This document shows positions 18,685 to 26,506 of a stretch of DNA of 64,000 bases, one piece after another. Position 1 is the first letter of the stretch. Each line of letters opens with the position of its first letter. This DNA comes from Astrobacterium formosum (GTDB lineage Bacteria; Pseudomonadota; Alphaproteobacteria; Rhizobiales; Xanthobacteraceae), in assembly GCA_030848545.1 (NCBI GenBank), contig JAVDCA010000030.1, positions 1 through 64,000 on the forward strand, given 5' to 3'. Both the position numbers and the translations under genes were made by a program. Under the pieces are notes generated by a model. The model was not told the DNA's origin, did not search any database, and was given only the letters and a program-made list of their open reading frames with translations.

Positions 18685-20066
18685 GGGGCTCCGTATCGGG
18701 CTGCGAGGAGCGCGTCGAGCGCGCGGGCCGCCTGGCACTCGCCGCCCTCGGGGCGGGCCGGCTTGGCGGACGGATTCCAGGCGTAGATGTCGAGGTGCAG
18801 CCATGCCTTGGCGGCACTGACGAAGCGATTGAGGAAGAGCGCGCAGACGATCGAACCGGCGAAGCCGCCCGACCCCACATTGCCGAGATCGGCCACCTTG
18901 GAATCGAGCATCGCGTCATAGGGCCGCCACAGCGGCAGCCGCCAAAGGGGATCGTTTTCGGCGTCGGCATAATGGGCGAGGTCGGCCGCGAGGCCGTCGT
19001 CATGGGTATAGAAGGGCGGCACCTCCGGCCCCAGCGCGACCCGGGCGGCGCCGGTCAGCGTGCCCATGTCGATGAGCAGGTCGGGCGCCTCCTCGTCGGC
19101 GAGGGCGAGCGCGTCGGCGAGCACCAGCCGGCCCTCGGCATCCGTATTGCCGATCTCGACCGTGAGCCCCTTGCGCGACGGATAGATGTCGCGCGGCCGG
19201 AAGGCGTTGCCCGAGATGGCGTTCTCCACCGCCGGGATGAGGACACGCAGACGCACCGGCAGGCGGCGGTCCATGACCATGTGGGCGAGGGCGAGCGCGG
19301 TCGCGGCGCCGCCCATGTCCTTCTTCATGAGCAGCATGGCGGAGTCGGGCTTGATGTCGAGGCCGCCGGAATCGAAACACACGCCCTTGCCGACCAGCGT
19401 CACTTTAGGATGTGCGAGGTCGCCCCAGGTGAGGTCGATAAGACGCGGCGCCTCGCCGGCGGCGCGGCCGACGGCGTGGATCAGGGGGAAGTTCTGCGCC
19501 AGGAGTTCGTCGCCGACGATCACGCGCAACGTGGCGCCGTGGCGTGCCGCGAGATCGCGCGCGGCCTGTTCGAGGGCGGCCGGCCCCATGTCGTTCGCCG
19601 GCGTGTTGACGAGGTCGCGGACGAGCGTCACCGCCTCGACGGTACGGGAGAGCGCCGCCGCATCGACCCCGTCGGGCACTTGCAGGCGCAGGTCCTTGTC
19701 GTCGCGCTTCTTGTAGCGGTCGAACCGGTAGTGGCCGAACGCGAAGGCGAGCGCCGAAAACCGCGGCTCCGGCGCGTCGGCGAAGCGATAGATACCGGTC
19801 GGCAGGACGCCGGCGAGCTTGCCGGCCATGAACCGATCGGGGGCGCTGGCGAGCGGGGCGTCGATGCCGAACAGGACCGCGGCGAGCGAGCCGTCGGCCG
19901 CCGGCAGCAACAGGTGTTCGCCGGCACGCGCCGCAAATCCGCTCGCCTCGGCAAAACTCCGCGCCGCCGGATCGAGATTGCCGCGCGCCGCCTCCCAGGT
20001 AGCGGTGGACACGAAACGGATCGGCACGGCGGCACCATGGCCAGCAGGAACAAAAACGGGATGCAT
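18681..20066 (-). CDS. M17-family leucyl aminopeptidase
   Basis: This 461-residue zinc aminopeptidase has the M17 catalytic motifs: the metal-binding lysine and aspartate in VGKGVCFDSGGLDIKP (about 236-251), DMGGAATALALA (about 260-271), and the signature NTDAEGRLVLADALALA (about 312-328). The N-terminal macro-like domain (about 1-150) is present. The enzyme removes N-terminal residues from peptides in the cytoplasm. The ATG at 20066 is preceded by GGAGAG at a suitable distance; an upstream in-frame extension to 20162 translates a repeat and is rejected. It forms an operon with the NlpC/P60 gene. Confidence 0.92.
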   Translation of the reverse strand: MHPVFVPAGHGAAVPIRFVSTATWEAARGNLDPAARSFAEASGFAARAGEHLLLPAADGSLAAVLFGIDAPLASAPDRFMAGKLAGVLPTGIYRFADAPEPRFSALAFAFGHYRFDRYKKRDDKDLRLQVPDGVDAAALSRTVEAVTLVRDLVNTPANDMGPAALEQAARDLAARHGATLRVIVGDELLAQNFPLIHAVGRAAGEAPRLIDLTWGDLAHPKVTLVGKGVCFDSGGLDIKPDSAMLLMKKDMGGAATALALAHMVMDRRLPVRLRVLIPAVENAISGNAFRPRDIYPSRKGLTVEIGNTDAEGRLVLADALALADEEAPDLLIDMGTLTGAARVALGPEVPPFYTHDDGLAADLAHYADAENDPLWRLPLWRPYDAMLDSKVADLGNVGSGGFAGSIVCALFLNRFVSAAKAWLHLDIYAWNPSAKPARPEGGECQAARALDALLAARYGAP

Positions 20067-20398
20067 AGGTGAATTCTCTCCAAGTCCGTCGTCATTCCGG
20101 AAACCGCCATGAGCGCGTTGACGCGCGTCTTCGACGCGCCATGGCGGCTGGCCGGAATCCATGACCCCTATGGAAATTGATGCGGGGGGACAGGGACTAT
20201 GGACTTCGGCCCCAGCTTCAGGCCGGCCCCGGAATGGCGGGAAACGGTCGTGCAGCAGCCTGCTAGCATATCGGCACGGCGGAATGAATGCCGCCCGGAC
20301 GGACCGCCGCCCCCATCCATTTACGAAGCCTTAGGGTTAACGCTCTATTGCTGGGAAGGCCGGGTGGCGCGTGTGGGCCAGGCCCGGCGGAGAGTATC
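20067..20398. other. Intergenic region between aminopeptidase and tadD-like genes
   Basis: This 332-base divergent gap holds an inverted repeat (20091-20165) in its first third. The rest (20166-20398) shows no gene. It must contain the promoters for the minus-strand aminopeptidase operon and the plus-strand tadD-like gene; none was clear enough to place. Confidence 0.5.
20091..20165. repeat. Inverted repeat (dispersed family)
   Basis: GTCATTCCGGAAACCGCCATG on the left pairs with CATGGCGGCTGGCCGGAATCCATGAC on the right around a GCGCG-rich centre, forming a long hairpin of about 75 bases just upstream of the aminopeptidase start. Confidence 0.65.
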
Positions 20399-21280
20399 AT
20401 GGCCTTGCGTTCCACCCCCCTACCCCACCGCCTCGTCGTCACCGCCGCCACGGCCGGTCTTCTCGCCGTCGTCCTGGCGGGCTGCAAGACGACCGGCTCG
20501 GGCGACCTGCCGGGCCTGTTCGCCGGACAGGCGAGCGCCAGCCGGGAGACGACTGCGTCCGTTCCGCCGAGCCAGCGCAGCGAGACAGAATGGCGCCGCG
20601 AAGCCGATCAATGGGGCGCCCGCTACCGCGACAATCCCGGCGACAGCCAGGCCGCCATCGCCTATGCGCAGGCGCTCCGGGCGCTGGGCCAGCGCGCGCA
20701 AGCCTCCTCGGTGCTCGAACAAGCGTCGTTGCGCGATCCCAACAACAAGGTGGTGCTCGGCGCCTATGGCCGTGCACTGGCCGACAACGGCCAGCTCGCC
20801 CAGGCCCTGAACGTGCTCGGCCGCGCCCATTCGCCCGACCAGCCCGACTGGCGCATCCTGTCCGCCCAGGGCGCCGTGCTCGACCAGATGGGCAAGCACA
20901 CCGACGCCCAGCACTATTATGCAAGCGCACTCAAGATCGTCCCCGACGAACCGACGGTCCTATCCAATCTCGGCCTGTCCTATGCCCTCGCCAAGGATCT
21001 CACCCGCGCCGAGGCGACGCTGCGGCGCGCCAGCGTCGGCCAGAATCCCGATCCGCGCGTGCGGCAGAACCTCGCTCTGGTGATCGGCCTGCAAGGACGC
21101 TTCGCCGAGGCCGAGACCATGGCCCGGGCCGACCTGCCGGGAGACGAGGCGGCCGCAAATGTCGCCTATCTCAAGCAGATGATCGCCCAGCAGGGCGACC
21201 GCAGGAAGGTCGCCAGGCAACCGGTCAAGAGCGCCGATCGAAAGGCGACGGCGCAGCTCGCGGCAGAACCGGCCGACTGA
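20399..21280 (+). CDS. tadD: TadD-like TPR lipoprotein (Flp/Tad pilus assembly)
   Basis: This 293-residue outer-membrane lipoprotein precursor has the signal and lipobox VVLAGC near residue 30, then tetratricopeptide repeats (about 70-260; GDSQAAIAYAQALRALGQRAQASSVLEQA, TDAQHYYASALKIVPDEPTVLSNLGLSYAL, LTRAEATLRRA). TadD pilotins help assemble the Tad secretin. The gene lies about 6.7 kb from the main pilus locus and on the other strand, which is common in Hyphomicrobiales. ATG 20399 follows GGAGAG at good spacing. The TPR-lipoprotein class is certain; the pilus link is inferred from similarity and from the presence of the locus. Confidence 0.8.
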   Translation: MALRSTPLPHRLVVTAATAGLLAVVLAGCKTTGSGDLPGLFAGQASASRETTASVPPSQRSETEWRREADQWGARYRDNPGDSQAAIAYAQALRALGQRAQASSVLEQASLRDPNNKVVLGAYGRALADNGQLAQALNVLGRAHSPDQPDWRILSAQGAVLDQMGKHTDAQHYYASALKIVPDEPTVLSNLGLSYALAKDLTRAEATLRRASVGQNPDPRVRQNLALVIGLQGRFAEAETMARADLPGDEAAANVAYLKQMIAQQGDRRKVARQPVKSADRKATAQLAAEPAD

Positions 21281-21317
21281 GGTATTCCGCAGGAGCAGAA
21301 CGATCGAAGAAAGTGGC

Positions 21318-21345
21318 TTGCATTCACTTTGCGCTTGAGTATACT
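21318..21345 (+). promoter_or_regulatory. Likely sigma-70 promoter of the membrane protein-regulator-prenyltransferase cluster
   Basis: TTGCAT (21318-21323), a 16-base gap and TATACT (21340-21345) lie about 25 bases before the start codon at 21371. The -10 overlaps the operator-like dyad at 21343-21359, so a bound repressor would block it. Confidence 0.55.
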
Positions 21346-21359
21346 TTACATTGCAAAGT
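21343..21359. promoter_or_regulatory. Operator-like dyad, copy 1
   Basis: ACTTTACATTGCAAAGT is a 17-base inverted repeat with one mismatched pair. A 15-base version of it, CTTTAC-N2-TGCAAAG, recurs at 22384-22398 in the same cluster. It overlaps the -10 element of the preceding promoter. The probable ligand is the winged-helix protein encoded at 21975-22352 (inference). Confidence 0.6.
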
Positions 21360-21370
21360 TGGAGCAAGGC

Positions 21371-21988
21371 ATGCGCGACATAGACAGGGCGCTGGCCGAT
21401 ATTCTGGCGATTCGCCACCAGCTCGCGGCTGGCACGGCATTTCGCGGCTATGGTCCGATCACGGTCGCGATCACCGGCCTGCTCGCCTTGGCAACGGCGT
21501 TCGCCCAATCCTTCTGGCTCGAGGATGCGACCAGCCAGCCCGTCACGTTCTTGGCCGGCTGGACGGGCACGGCTTTCGTCTCCACCCTCCTGATCGGCAT
21601 CGAGATGCGGGCGCGCTCCCGCCGGCACCACTCCGGCCTTGCCGACGAGATGCTGCAGCAGGCGGTCGAACAGTTTCTTCCGACCGGCGTCGCCGGTTTC
21701 CTGCTCGCCGTTCTGCTCCTGAAGTTCGCGCCCGACACGCTGTGGACGCTGCCGGGTCTGTGGCAGATCTTGATGGGCCTCGGCGTCTTCGCCTCCGTGC
21801 GTTCTCTCCCGCGATCGATTGCTTTCGGCGGAGCTTGGTACTTCGTCGCCGGCTTCGTGACCCTCGTCTTGGCGAGCGATAGCCACGTCCTGTCACCGTG
21901 GGCCATGGGCCTGCCGTTCGCGATCGGCCAGTTCCTGATCGCTGGCCTCTTGCATATCGCATCGGGAGAGTTCGATGCCGAAGACTGA
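21371..21988 (+). CDS. Uncharacterised multi-pass membrane protein
   Basis: This 205-residue protein has an N-terminal amphipathic stretch (MRDIDRALADILAIRHQLAAG) and about five to six hydrophobic segments, roughly at residues 30-50, 55-75, 105-125, 130-150, 155-172 and 178-198. No recognised motif was seen. The start was set at ATG 21371, preceded by GGAG (GGAGCAAGGC), rather than at 21329, which lies within the promoter. Its end overlaps the start of the winged-helix regulator by 14 bases, so the two are co-expressed. In arrangement it resembles membrane proteins paired with a small regulator that controls both. Confidence 0.75.
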   Translation: MRDIDRALADILAIRHQLAAGTAFRGYGPITVAITGLLALATAFAQSFWLEDATSQPVTFLAGWTGTAFVSTLLIGIEMRARSRRHHSGLADEMLQQAVEQFLPTGVAGFLLAVLLLKFAPDTLWTLPGLWQILMGLGVFASVRSLPRSIAFGGAWYFVAGFVTLVLASDSHVLSPWAMGLPFAIGQFLIAGLLHIASGEFDAED

Positions 21989-22352
21989 ATCGGCGGCGCC
22001 CTTCTCCTATGAAGGTCTCGATCGAGTCATCCACGAGAAAGCGCGCCTCGGCCTGCTCACCTCTTTGATGGCCCATCCCAAGGGCTTGGCGTTCAATGAC
22101 CTCAAGCAGCTGTGCGGCCTCACCGACGGCAATCTCAGCCGGCACCTGCAGGTCCTCCAGGATGCCGGGCTGATCGAGGTCATCAAGGGATACGAGGGTA
22201 ATCGCCCGCACACGCAGTGCCGGCTGACCAAGGCCGGCCGTGCCCGCTTCCTCGACTATCTCTCGGTGCTCGAACGGCTCGTGCGCGATGCCGCCAAGGC
22301 CGCCGAGGCGGAGGACGCCCCACCGGGTCGGCTGCGACCGTGGCCAGCCTGA
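21975..22352 (+). CDS. Winged-helix transcriptional regulator (ArsR/MarR-like)
   Basis: This 125-residue DNA-binding protein has the helix-turn-helix at about 33-75 (LTSLMAHPKGLAFNDLKQLCGLTDGNLSRHLQVLQDAGLIEV), followed by the wing (KGYEGNRPHTQCRLTKAGRARF) and a C-terminal helix probably used to form dimers. The pattern matches the winged-helix 'HTH_27' class. No metal-binding cysteine cluster is seen. It sits between two copies of a shared dyad (21343 and 22384), which suggests it represses its own cluster. It is overlapped by the membrane protein gene and is 38 bases before the prenyltransferase gene. Confidence 0.85.
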   Translation: MPKTESAAPFSYEGLDRVIHEKARLGLLTSLMAHPKGLAFNDLKQLCGLTDGNLSRHLQVLQDAGLIEVIKGYEGNRPHTQCRLTKAGRARFLDYLSVLERLVRDAAKAAEAEDAPPGRLRPWPA

Positions 22353-22383
22353 CACCACCCACGTCTCTTTTTTTGCAAGGAAG

Positions 22384-22398
22384 CTTTACGATGCAAAG
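22384..22398. promoter_or_regulatory. Operator-like dyad, copy 2, spanning the prenyltransferase start codon
   Basis: CTTTACGATGCAAAG matches the dyad at 21344-21358 in 13 of 15 positions, and the two differences fall at the central pair. It contains the ATG (22391) of the downstream gene, directly after the ribosome-binding site AAGGAAG, so binding here would block either transcription or entry of ribosomes. Confidence 0.55.
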
Positions 22399-23113
22399 CA
22401 CTCTTCTCAGCAAACTCCATGTCGGCATCATCATGGACGGCAATGGCCGCTGGGCCACCGCGCGCGGCCTGACGCGTCTCGAAGGTCATCACGCCGGCGT
22501 CGAGGCGATCCGGCGCATCATCGAAGCCGCGCCGCATCAGGGCATAGGAACGCTGACGCTTTATGCGTTCTCGAGCGACAACTGGCGCCGGCCCACGGCG
22601 GAAGTAGCCGGCCTGATGACGCTGCTGCGCCGATATCTCGCGAACGAAGTCGAGATGCTCGCCCGCAACGGTGTCCGCCTGTCCGTGATCGGTCGGCGCG
22701 ACCGCCTGCCCGACGGCCTCGCCCAGGCCATCGCGGCCGCCGAGGCCGAGACGGCGGGCGGCGAGACGCTCGCGCTGCGCATCGCCATCGACTACTCGGC
22801 ACGCGATGCGATCCTGCACGCGGCGATCAGCCTTTCAGGGATCAGCCACGCGACGCGGACCGACTTTGCCCGGCTCGTCACCGGCGAGCCGCAACCGCGC
22901 GACGTCGATCTCGTGATCCGCACCAGCGGCGAGCAGCGGCTTTCCGACTTCCTGCTGTGGGAGAGCGCCTACGCGGAACTCCATTTCACCGAACGCAATT
23001 GGCCGGACTTCGATGCACAGGATCTCGCCGTGGCGTTAGCGTCGTTCCACCGGCGACAAAGGCGGTTCGGTGGGCTGACCCCGCATGCCCTCGAACCTGC
23101 TTTCGGCTCCTGA
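22391..23113 (+). CDS. Isoprenyl (cis-prenyl) transferase, UppS family
   Basis: This 240-residue enzyme condenses isopentenyl diphosphate in cis to make polyprenyl diphosphate, the lipid carrier used in wall and glycan synthesis. Family motifs are complete: GIIMDGNGRWA (12-22, catalytic Asp16), YAFSSDNWRRP (about 58-68), and DLVIRTSGEQRLSDFLLWESAYAELHF with the substrate-binding Arg and Ser. It is probably a paralogue of the housekeeping uppS, because it is not next to cdsA/dxr but lies in a small regulated cluster. ATG 22391 was chosen since it precedes the conserved N-terminus and follows AAGGAAG. Confidence 0.88.
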   Translation: MQSTLLSKLHVGIIMDGNGRWATARGLTRLEGHHAGVEAIRRIIEAAPHQGIGTLTLYAFSSDNWRRPTAEVAGLMTLLRRYLANEVEMLARNGVRLSVIGRRDRLPDGLAQAIAAAEAETAGGETLALRIAIDYSARDAILHAAISLSGISHATRTDFARLVTGEPQPRDVDLVIRTSGEQRLSDFLLWESAYAELHFTERNWPDFDAQDLAVALASFHRRQRRFGGLTPHALEPAFGS

Positions 23114-23133
23114 AGGCCAAAGGAGGCATCTCC

Positions 23134-24654
23134 ATGCGAATCGTACTCGTCAACGTGCCGCATCCTGCGATCGGCAGCCGGATTCCCGACGACCACCTGC
23201 CGCCATTGGGACTGCTCGCCATAGGTGGCCCCCTGATCGACGACGGCCATGCTGTGCGCCTCGTCGACGGTGAATTCGGCCCCATGTCGATCGCCGCGAT
23301 CGTCGAAGAGGTGACGCAGTTTGCGCCCGACGCCATCCTGTTCGGTCATTCGGGATCTACCTCCGGCCATCCCGGCATCGCCGAGGTGGCGAGCGTCGTC
23401 GCGGCCGCGCTTCCCCGTGCGCATATCATCTATGGCGGCGTCTTCCCGACTTATCACTGGCGCGACATCCTCATCGCCGAGCCTCATGTGCGCGCCATCG
23501 TGCGCGGCGAAGGCGAGGAGACGACGCGTAGGCTGATCACCTCGCTGGCTCGGGGTGAGACGCTCACGGGCGTACCCGGCATCGCGTTCCGGGACAACGG
23601 TCGGCCTTGCGCCATGCCGCCGGCTCCGCTGATCCGCGATCTCGACGCTTACCGGATCGGCTGGGAGCTCATTGACCATGCACGCTACAGCTATTGGGGC
23701 GGCCGGCGCGCTGTCGTGGTCCAGTTTTCGCGCGGCTGTCCGCATCTGTGCAACTATTGCGGCCAGCGTGGCTTCTGGACGCGATGGCGTCATCGCGATC
23801 CGGTGCTGTTCGCAAAGGAACTGGCGCGCCTTCACCGTCGGCACGGCGTCGAAGTGTTCAATTTTGCCGACGAGAACCCCACCGTCTCGAAAAAGGCATG
23901 GCGGGAATTTCTCGACGCCCTGATCGCCGAGAAGGTCGACGTGATCCTGGTCGGCTCGACGCGCGCCGACGACATCGTCCGCGACGCCGATATCCTGCAC
24001 CTCTACAAGAAGGCGGGCTGGACGCGCTTCCTGCTCGGCATGGAGAGCACCGACCCAGCAACGCTCGCCCTCATCCGCAAGGGGGCGACGACCGCGATCG
24101 ACCGGGAGGCCATCCGGCTTCTGCGCCGGCACGGCATCCTGTCCATGGCGACTTGGGTGGTCGGCTTCGAGCAGGAGACCGACCGCGACTACTGGGCCGG
24201 CCTGCGGCAGCTCCTCGCCTACGATCCCGACCAGATCCAGATGCTCTATGTCACGCCCCATCGTTGGACGCCGTTCTTCCATTTTGCCGCCGAACGGACG
24301 GTCATCCAACAGGATCGTCGTTTGTGGGACTACAAGCACCAAGTGCTCGCCACCCGTTACGTACCGCCATGGCGGGTGCTCTTGTGGGTCAAGTTCATCG
24401 AGATGGCGTTGCAGTGCCGACCGCGGGCGCTGTGGCGCGTCCTGTTTCATCGCGATCTTGAACTGCGCTGGGCCATGCGCTGGTACACCCGCATGGGCCG
24501 ACGGGTTTGGCCACACGAGATCATCGGCTTCCTGCGCGGCCGCCGGTCGGCCGCTGGGCCGACCGTCGCCGAATTCTGGGGCGATCCCCAGGACGCCGAG
24601 GAGGAATCCATGTCGGTCAGCGAAGCACGCGGCGGGACACGGGCGGCCGCCTGA
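23134..24654 (+). CDS. bchE: BchE-like B12-binding radical SAM protein (oxygen-independent Mg-protoporphyrin IX monomethyl ester cyclase)
   Basis: The 506-residue protein has an N-terminal cobalamin-binding domain (about 1-145; LPPLGLLAIGGPLIDDGHAVRLVD, GGVFPTYHW) and a radical SAM core whose [4Fe-4S] cysteines are Cys202, Cys206 and Cys209 in FSRGCPHLCNYCGQRGFW. The C-terminal region (LYVTPHRWTPFF, WDYKHQVLATRY.PPWRVLLWVKFIE) matches what I recall of BchE. BchE forms the isocyclic ring of bacteriochlorophyll without oxygen. AGGAGG lies seven bases before the ATG. It follows the prenyltransferase by 20 bases. No other photosynthesis gene is visible, so a different substrate in a non-phototroph remains possible. 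Confidence 0.8.
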   Translation: MRIVLVNVPHPAIGSRIPDDHLPPLGLLAIGGPLIDDGHAVRLVDGEFGPMSIAAIVEEVTQFAPDAILFGHSGSTSGHPGIAEVASVVAAALPRAHIIYGGVFPTYHWRDILIAEPHVRAIVRGEGEETTRRLITSLARGETLTGVPGIAFRDNGRPCAMPPAPLIRDLDAYRIGWELIDHARYSYWGGRRAVVVQFSRGCPHLCNYCGQRGFWTRWRHRDPVLFAKELARLHRRHGVEVFNFADENPTVSKKAWREFLDALIAEKVDVILVGSTRADDIVRDADILHLYKKAGWTRFLLGMESTDPATLALIRKGATTAIDREAIRLLRRHGILSMATWVVGFEQETDRDYWAGLRQLLAYDPDQIQMLYVTPHRWTPFFHFAAERTVIQQDRRLWDYKHQVLATRYVPPWRVLLWVKFIEMALQCRPRALWRVLFHRDLELRWAMRWYTRMGRRVWPHEIIGFLRGRRSAAGPTVAEFWGDPQDAEEESMSVSEARGGTRAAA

Positions 24655-24672
24655 GGCGGCGCACCCGTGTTG

Positions 24673-25521
24673 TCACGCCGGCCGCATCCTCACCTTGACG
24701 TCGAGCGGCTTCGCCGTGTACGGCGCCGAGGTGACGATCGAGTGCGCGCCCGCCCGGGCGTAGTCGGCCGCGTTGGCCGCATTGATACCGCCGGCGGCGG
24801 CGATCACCGGGCGCGGCAGGCGGCCGTCGCAGTGGCGACAGACACGCGCCACGACGTCGGCGGCGGCCTTGTCGATCTGCACCACGTCGGCGCCCGCCTC
24901 GATCACCGCCACGGCCTCCTCGAACGTCTCGACCTCGACCACCGTCTTGTGTTCCGGCACACCGGCGCGCAGGCGCACGATCGTCGCCGCCAGCGGCTCG
25001 TCGGCGCAGAATACCCGATGCTGCCTGAACAGCAGTACGGTTTCCGACAGGCCGAGTCGGTGCGGCACCGCCCCGCCGCACAGGATGGCCTTGACCGACA
25101 ACGAACGCGTACCGGGCAGGCTCTTGCGCGTGCACGAGACCGCCGCCTGTGACCCGGCCCCGCGTACCGCCGCGACGATCGCGCGCGCGGACGTGGCAAT
25201 CCCGCCCGCGGTTTCGAGCAGAACCTGCGCGACCTTCCAGCCTGTATGCAGGGCAGCCGCGGTCCCTTCCGCGGCCAGCAGCACGCCACCGGCCGCGACG
25301 TCGGTGCCCGATGCCGCCATGGCGGCCACCCGGGCTCCCGCCATGGACATGATCCGCCCCGCCTCCTCGGTGCACGCCGCCACCATGGGTTGGCGCGCCT
25401 CGAAGCGGATCGATCCTTCGCGATCGCCGATCCCGAGCGTCCGCGTGGTCAGGTCGCCATAAGGCACATCCTCGGCGAGCCAGCAGCGCAGTTCGTCGTC
25501 GGAAATCGTCATCATTTTCAT
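24673..25521 (-). CDS. modD: ModD, quinolinate phosphoribosyltransferase-like molybdenum-locus protein
   Basis: This 282-residue member of the nicotinate-nucleotide pyrophosphorylase fold family has the N-terminal barrel-like domain (about 5-110; LAEDVPYGDLTTRTL) and a C-terminal alpha/beta barrel (SCTRKSLPGTRSLSVKAILCGGAVPHRLGLSE, VEVETFEEAV, AAAGGINAANAADYARAGA). ModD genes are found almost only in molybdate transport loci; the reaction is not known. The differences in the substrate region from NadC (TRKSLPGTR in place of TRKTxPGLR) suit the ModD label. Its start overlaps the modC stop (ATGA), and it converges on bchE with 18 bases between. Confidence 0.85.
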   Translation of the reverse strand: MKMMTISDDELRCWLAEDVPYGDLTTRTLGIGDREGSIRFEARQPMVAACTEEAGRIMSMAGARVAAMAASGTDVAAGGVLLAAEGTAAALHTGWKVAQVLLETAGGIATSARAIVAAVRGAGSQAAVSCTRKSLPGTRSLSVKAILCGGAVPHRLGLSETVLLFRQHRVFCADEPLAATIVRLRAGVPEHKTVVEVETFEEAVAVIEAGADVVQIDKAAADVVARVCRHCDGRLPRPVIAAAGGINAANAADYARAGAHSIVTSAPYTAKPLDVKVRMRPA

Positions 25522-26420
25522 AGAACTCCCATGGGGTGATCGCCCCCGCGAACGGCTTCGACCTCGTCGATGCGCAGCACGACGAGGTCGCCCGGCGCAG
25601 GCGGGCTCACGCCCGCATGATAGCGGACGCGCCGGATACGCCCGTCGAGAAGAACGCGCGCGCGGCCGTCCGCATCGGGACCCTCCACATGCTCGCCTAC
25701 GAGGCTGATGCCGGCATCCGCCTCCTCGATGCCCAATGCCCCGACTGGCGTACCGTCGTAGACGATACGCCCCTCTTCGAGGCGCAACACCCTGTCGGCG
25801 AGCCGAAGGATCTCCGAAGTGTCGTGACTGACGATGAGCGTCGTGGTGCCGAACGTCGCGTGCAGCCGCTTCAACTCGCCCTGCAATTGGCGGCGCATCA
25901 CCGGATCGAGGGCCGACAGCGGCTCGTCCAGCAACAAAAGCCACGGCCGCCGCGCCAATGCGCGGATCAGCGCCAATCTCTGCTTTTGGCCGCCGGACAG
26001 GCGGTCCGGATAGGCGTTTTGCAGCCGTTCGAGGGCGACGAGCCCCAGAAGGTCGTCGGCCGCACCGCGGCTGGCGCTCCTGCCCAACGCATATTCGACG
26101 TTTCCGCGCACCGTCATGTTGGGAAACAGGGCGTAATCCTGGAACACGAAGCCAAGCCGACGCCGTTGTGTCGGCAGGTGCAGGCGCGCCCCGGTATCAC
26201 ACCACACCTCGCCGTCGACGCACAGGCGTCCCGCATCCGGCCGCGCCAGGCCGGCGATCAGCCGCAAGAAGGTTGTCTTGCCGGCGCCGGACGGGCCCAC
26301 GATGGCGACGATCGACCCTCTTTCGATGCCGACCGCGAGGTCGAGCGCGAAGCGCCCCGCGGCGCCGTTGAGCGCAACGCGCATCGTCGCGTCCAGCCAG
26401 GGGCGCGCGGGCGGCTTCAT
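25518..26420 (-). CDS. modC: Molybdate ABC transporter ATP-binding protein
   Basis: This 300-residue ABC ATPase has Walker A GPSGAGKT (42-49), a Q-loop in FVFQDYALFPNMTV, signature LSGGQKQRLALIRALA and Walker B LLLLDEPLSALD. The C-terminal part (about 230-300; EHVEGPDADGRARVLLDGRIRRVRYHAGVSPPAPGDLVVLRIDEVE) is a short TOBE/MOP-like beta domain that binds oxyanions in regulation of ModC. It provides energy for ModB, which is encoded on the other strand across a shared control region. ATG 26420 was selected; the frame stays open upstream into the modA gene but that part is shadow. Confidence 0.9.
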   Translation of the reverse strand: MKPPARPWLDATMRVALNGAAGRFALDLAVGIERGSIVAIVGPSGAGKTTFLRLIAGLARPDAGRLCVDGEVWCDTGARLHLPTQRRRLGFVFQDYALFPNMTVRGNVEYALGRSASRGAADDLLGLVALERLQNAYPDRLSGGQKQRLALIRALARRPWLLLLDEPLSALDPVMRRQLQGELKRLHATFGTTTLIVSHDTSEILRLADRVLRLEEGRIVYDGTPVGALGIEEADAGISLVGEHVEGPDADGRARVLLDGRIRRVRYHAGVSPPAPGDLVVLRIDEVEAVRGGDHPMGVL

Positions 26421-26462
26421 CGGACAGTCAAGCGAAGGAGGGGCATGATTTCTGTGTTTGCA

Positions 26463-26487
26463 CGTTATATAGTCGAATGATATAACG
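26463..26487. promoter_or_regulatory. Mo-box (ModE-type operator) between modC and modA
   Basis: CGTTATAT, nine bases, then ATATAACG is a perfect 8-base inverted repeat matching the known ModE/MopA recognition pattern. It lies between the divergent modC and modA starts, so one bound dimer could repress both halves of the system when molybdate is plentiful. Confidence 0.85.
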
Positions 26488-26506
26488 CCATCTCGATGTC
26501 CTGCAA

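Noticed and set aside
22240..23133. N-terminal extension of the BchE-like gene by almost 300 codons
   Set aside because: This part is the prenyltransferase gene in another frame; the true start at 23134 has AGGAGG upstream and matches the BchE N-terminus.
22353..23133. Cobalamin riboswitch in front of the BchE-like gene
   Set aside because: The gaps upstream are 38 and 20 bases, too short, and no B12-box was seen.
26421..26506. Moco/Tuco riboswitch in front of the mod genes
   Set aside because: The gap is only 86 bases and is explained by the Mo-box; no room for the riboswitch fold.
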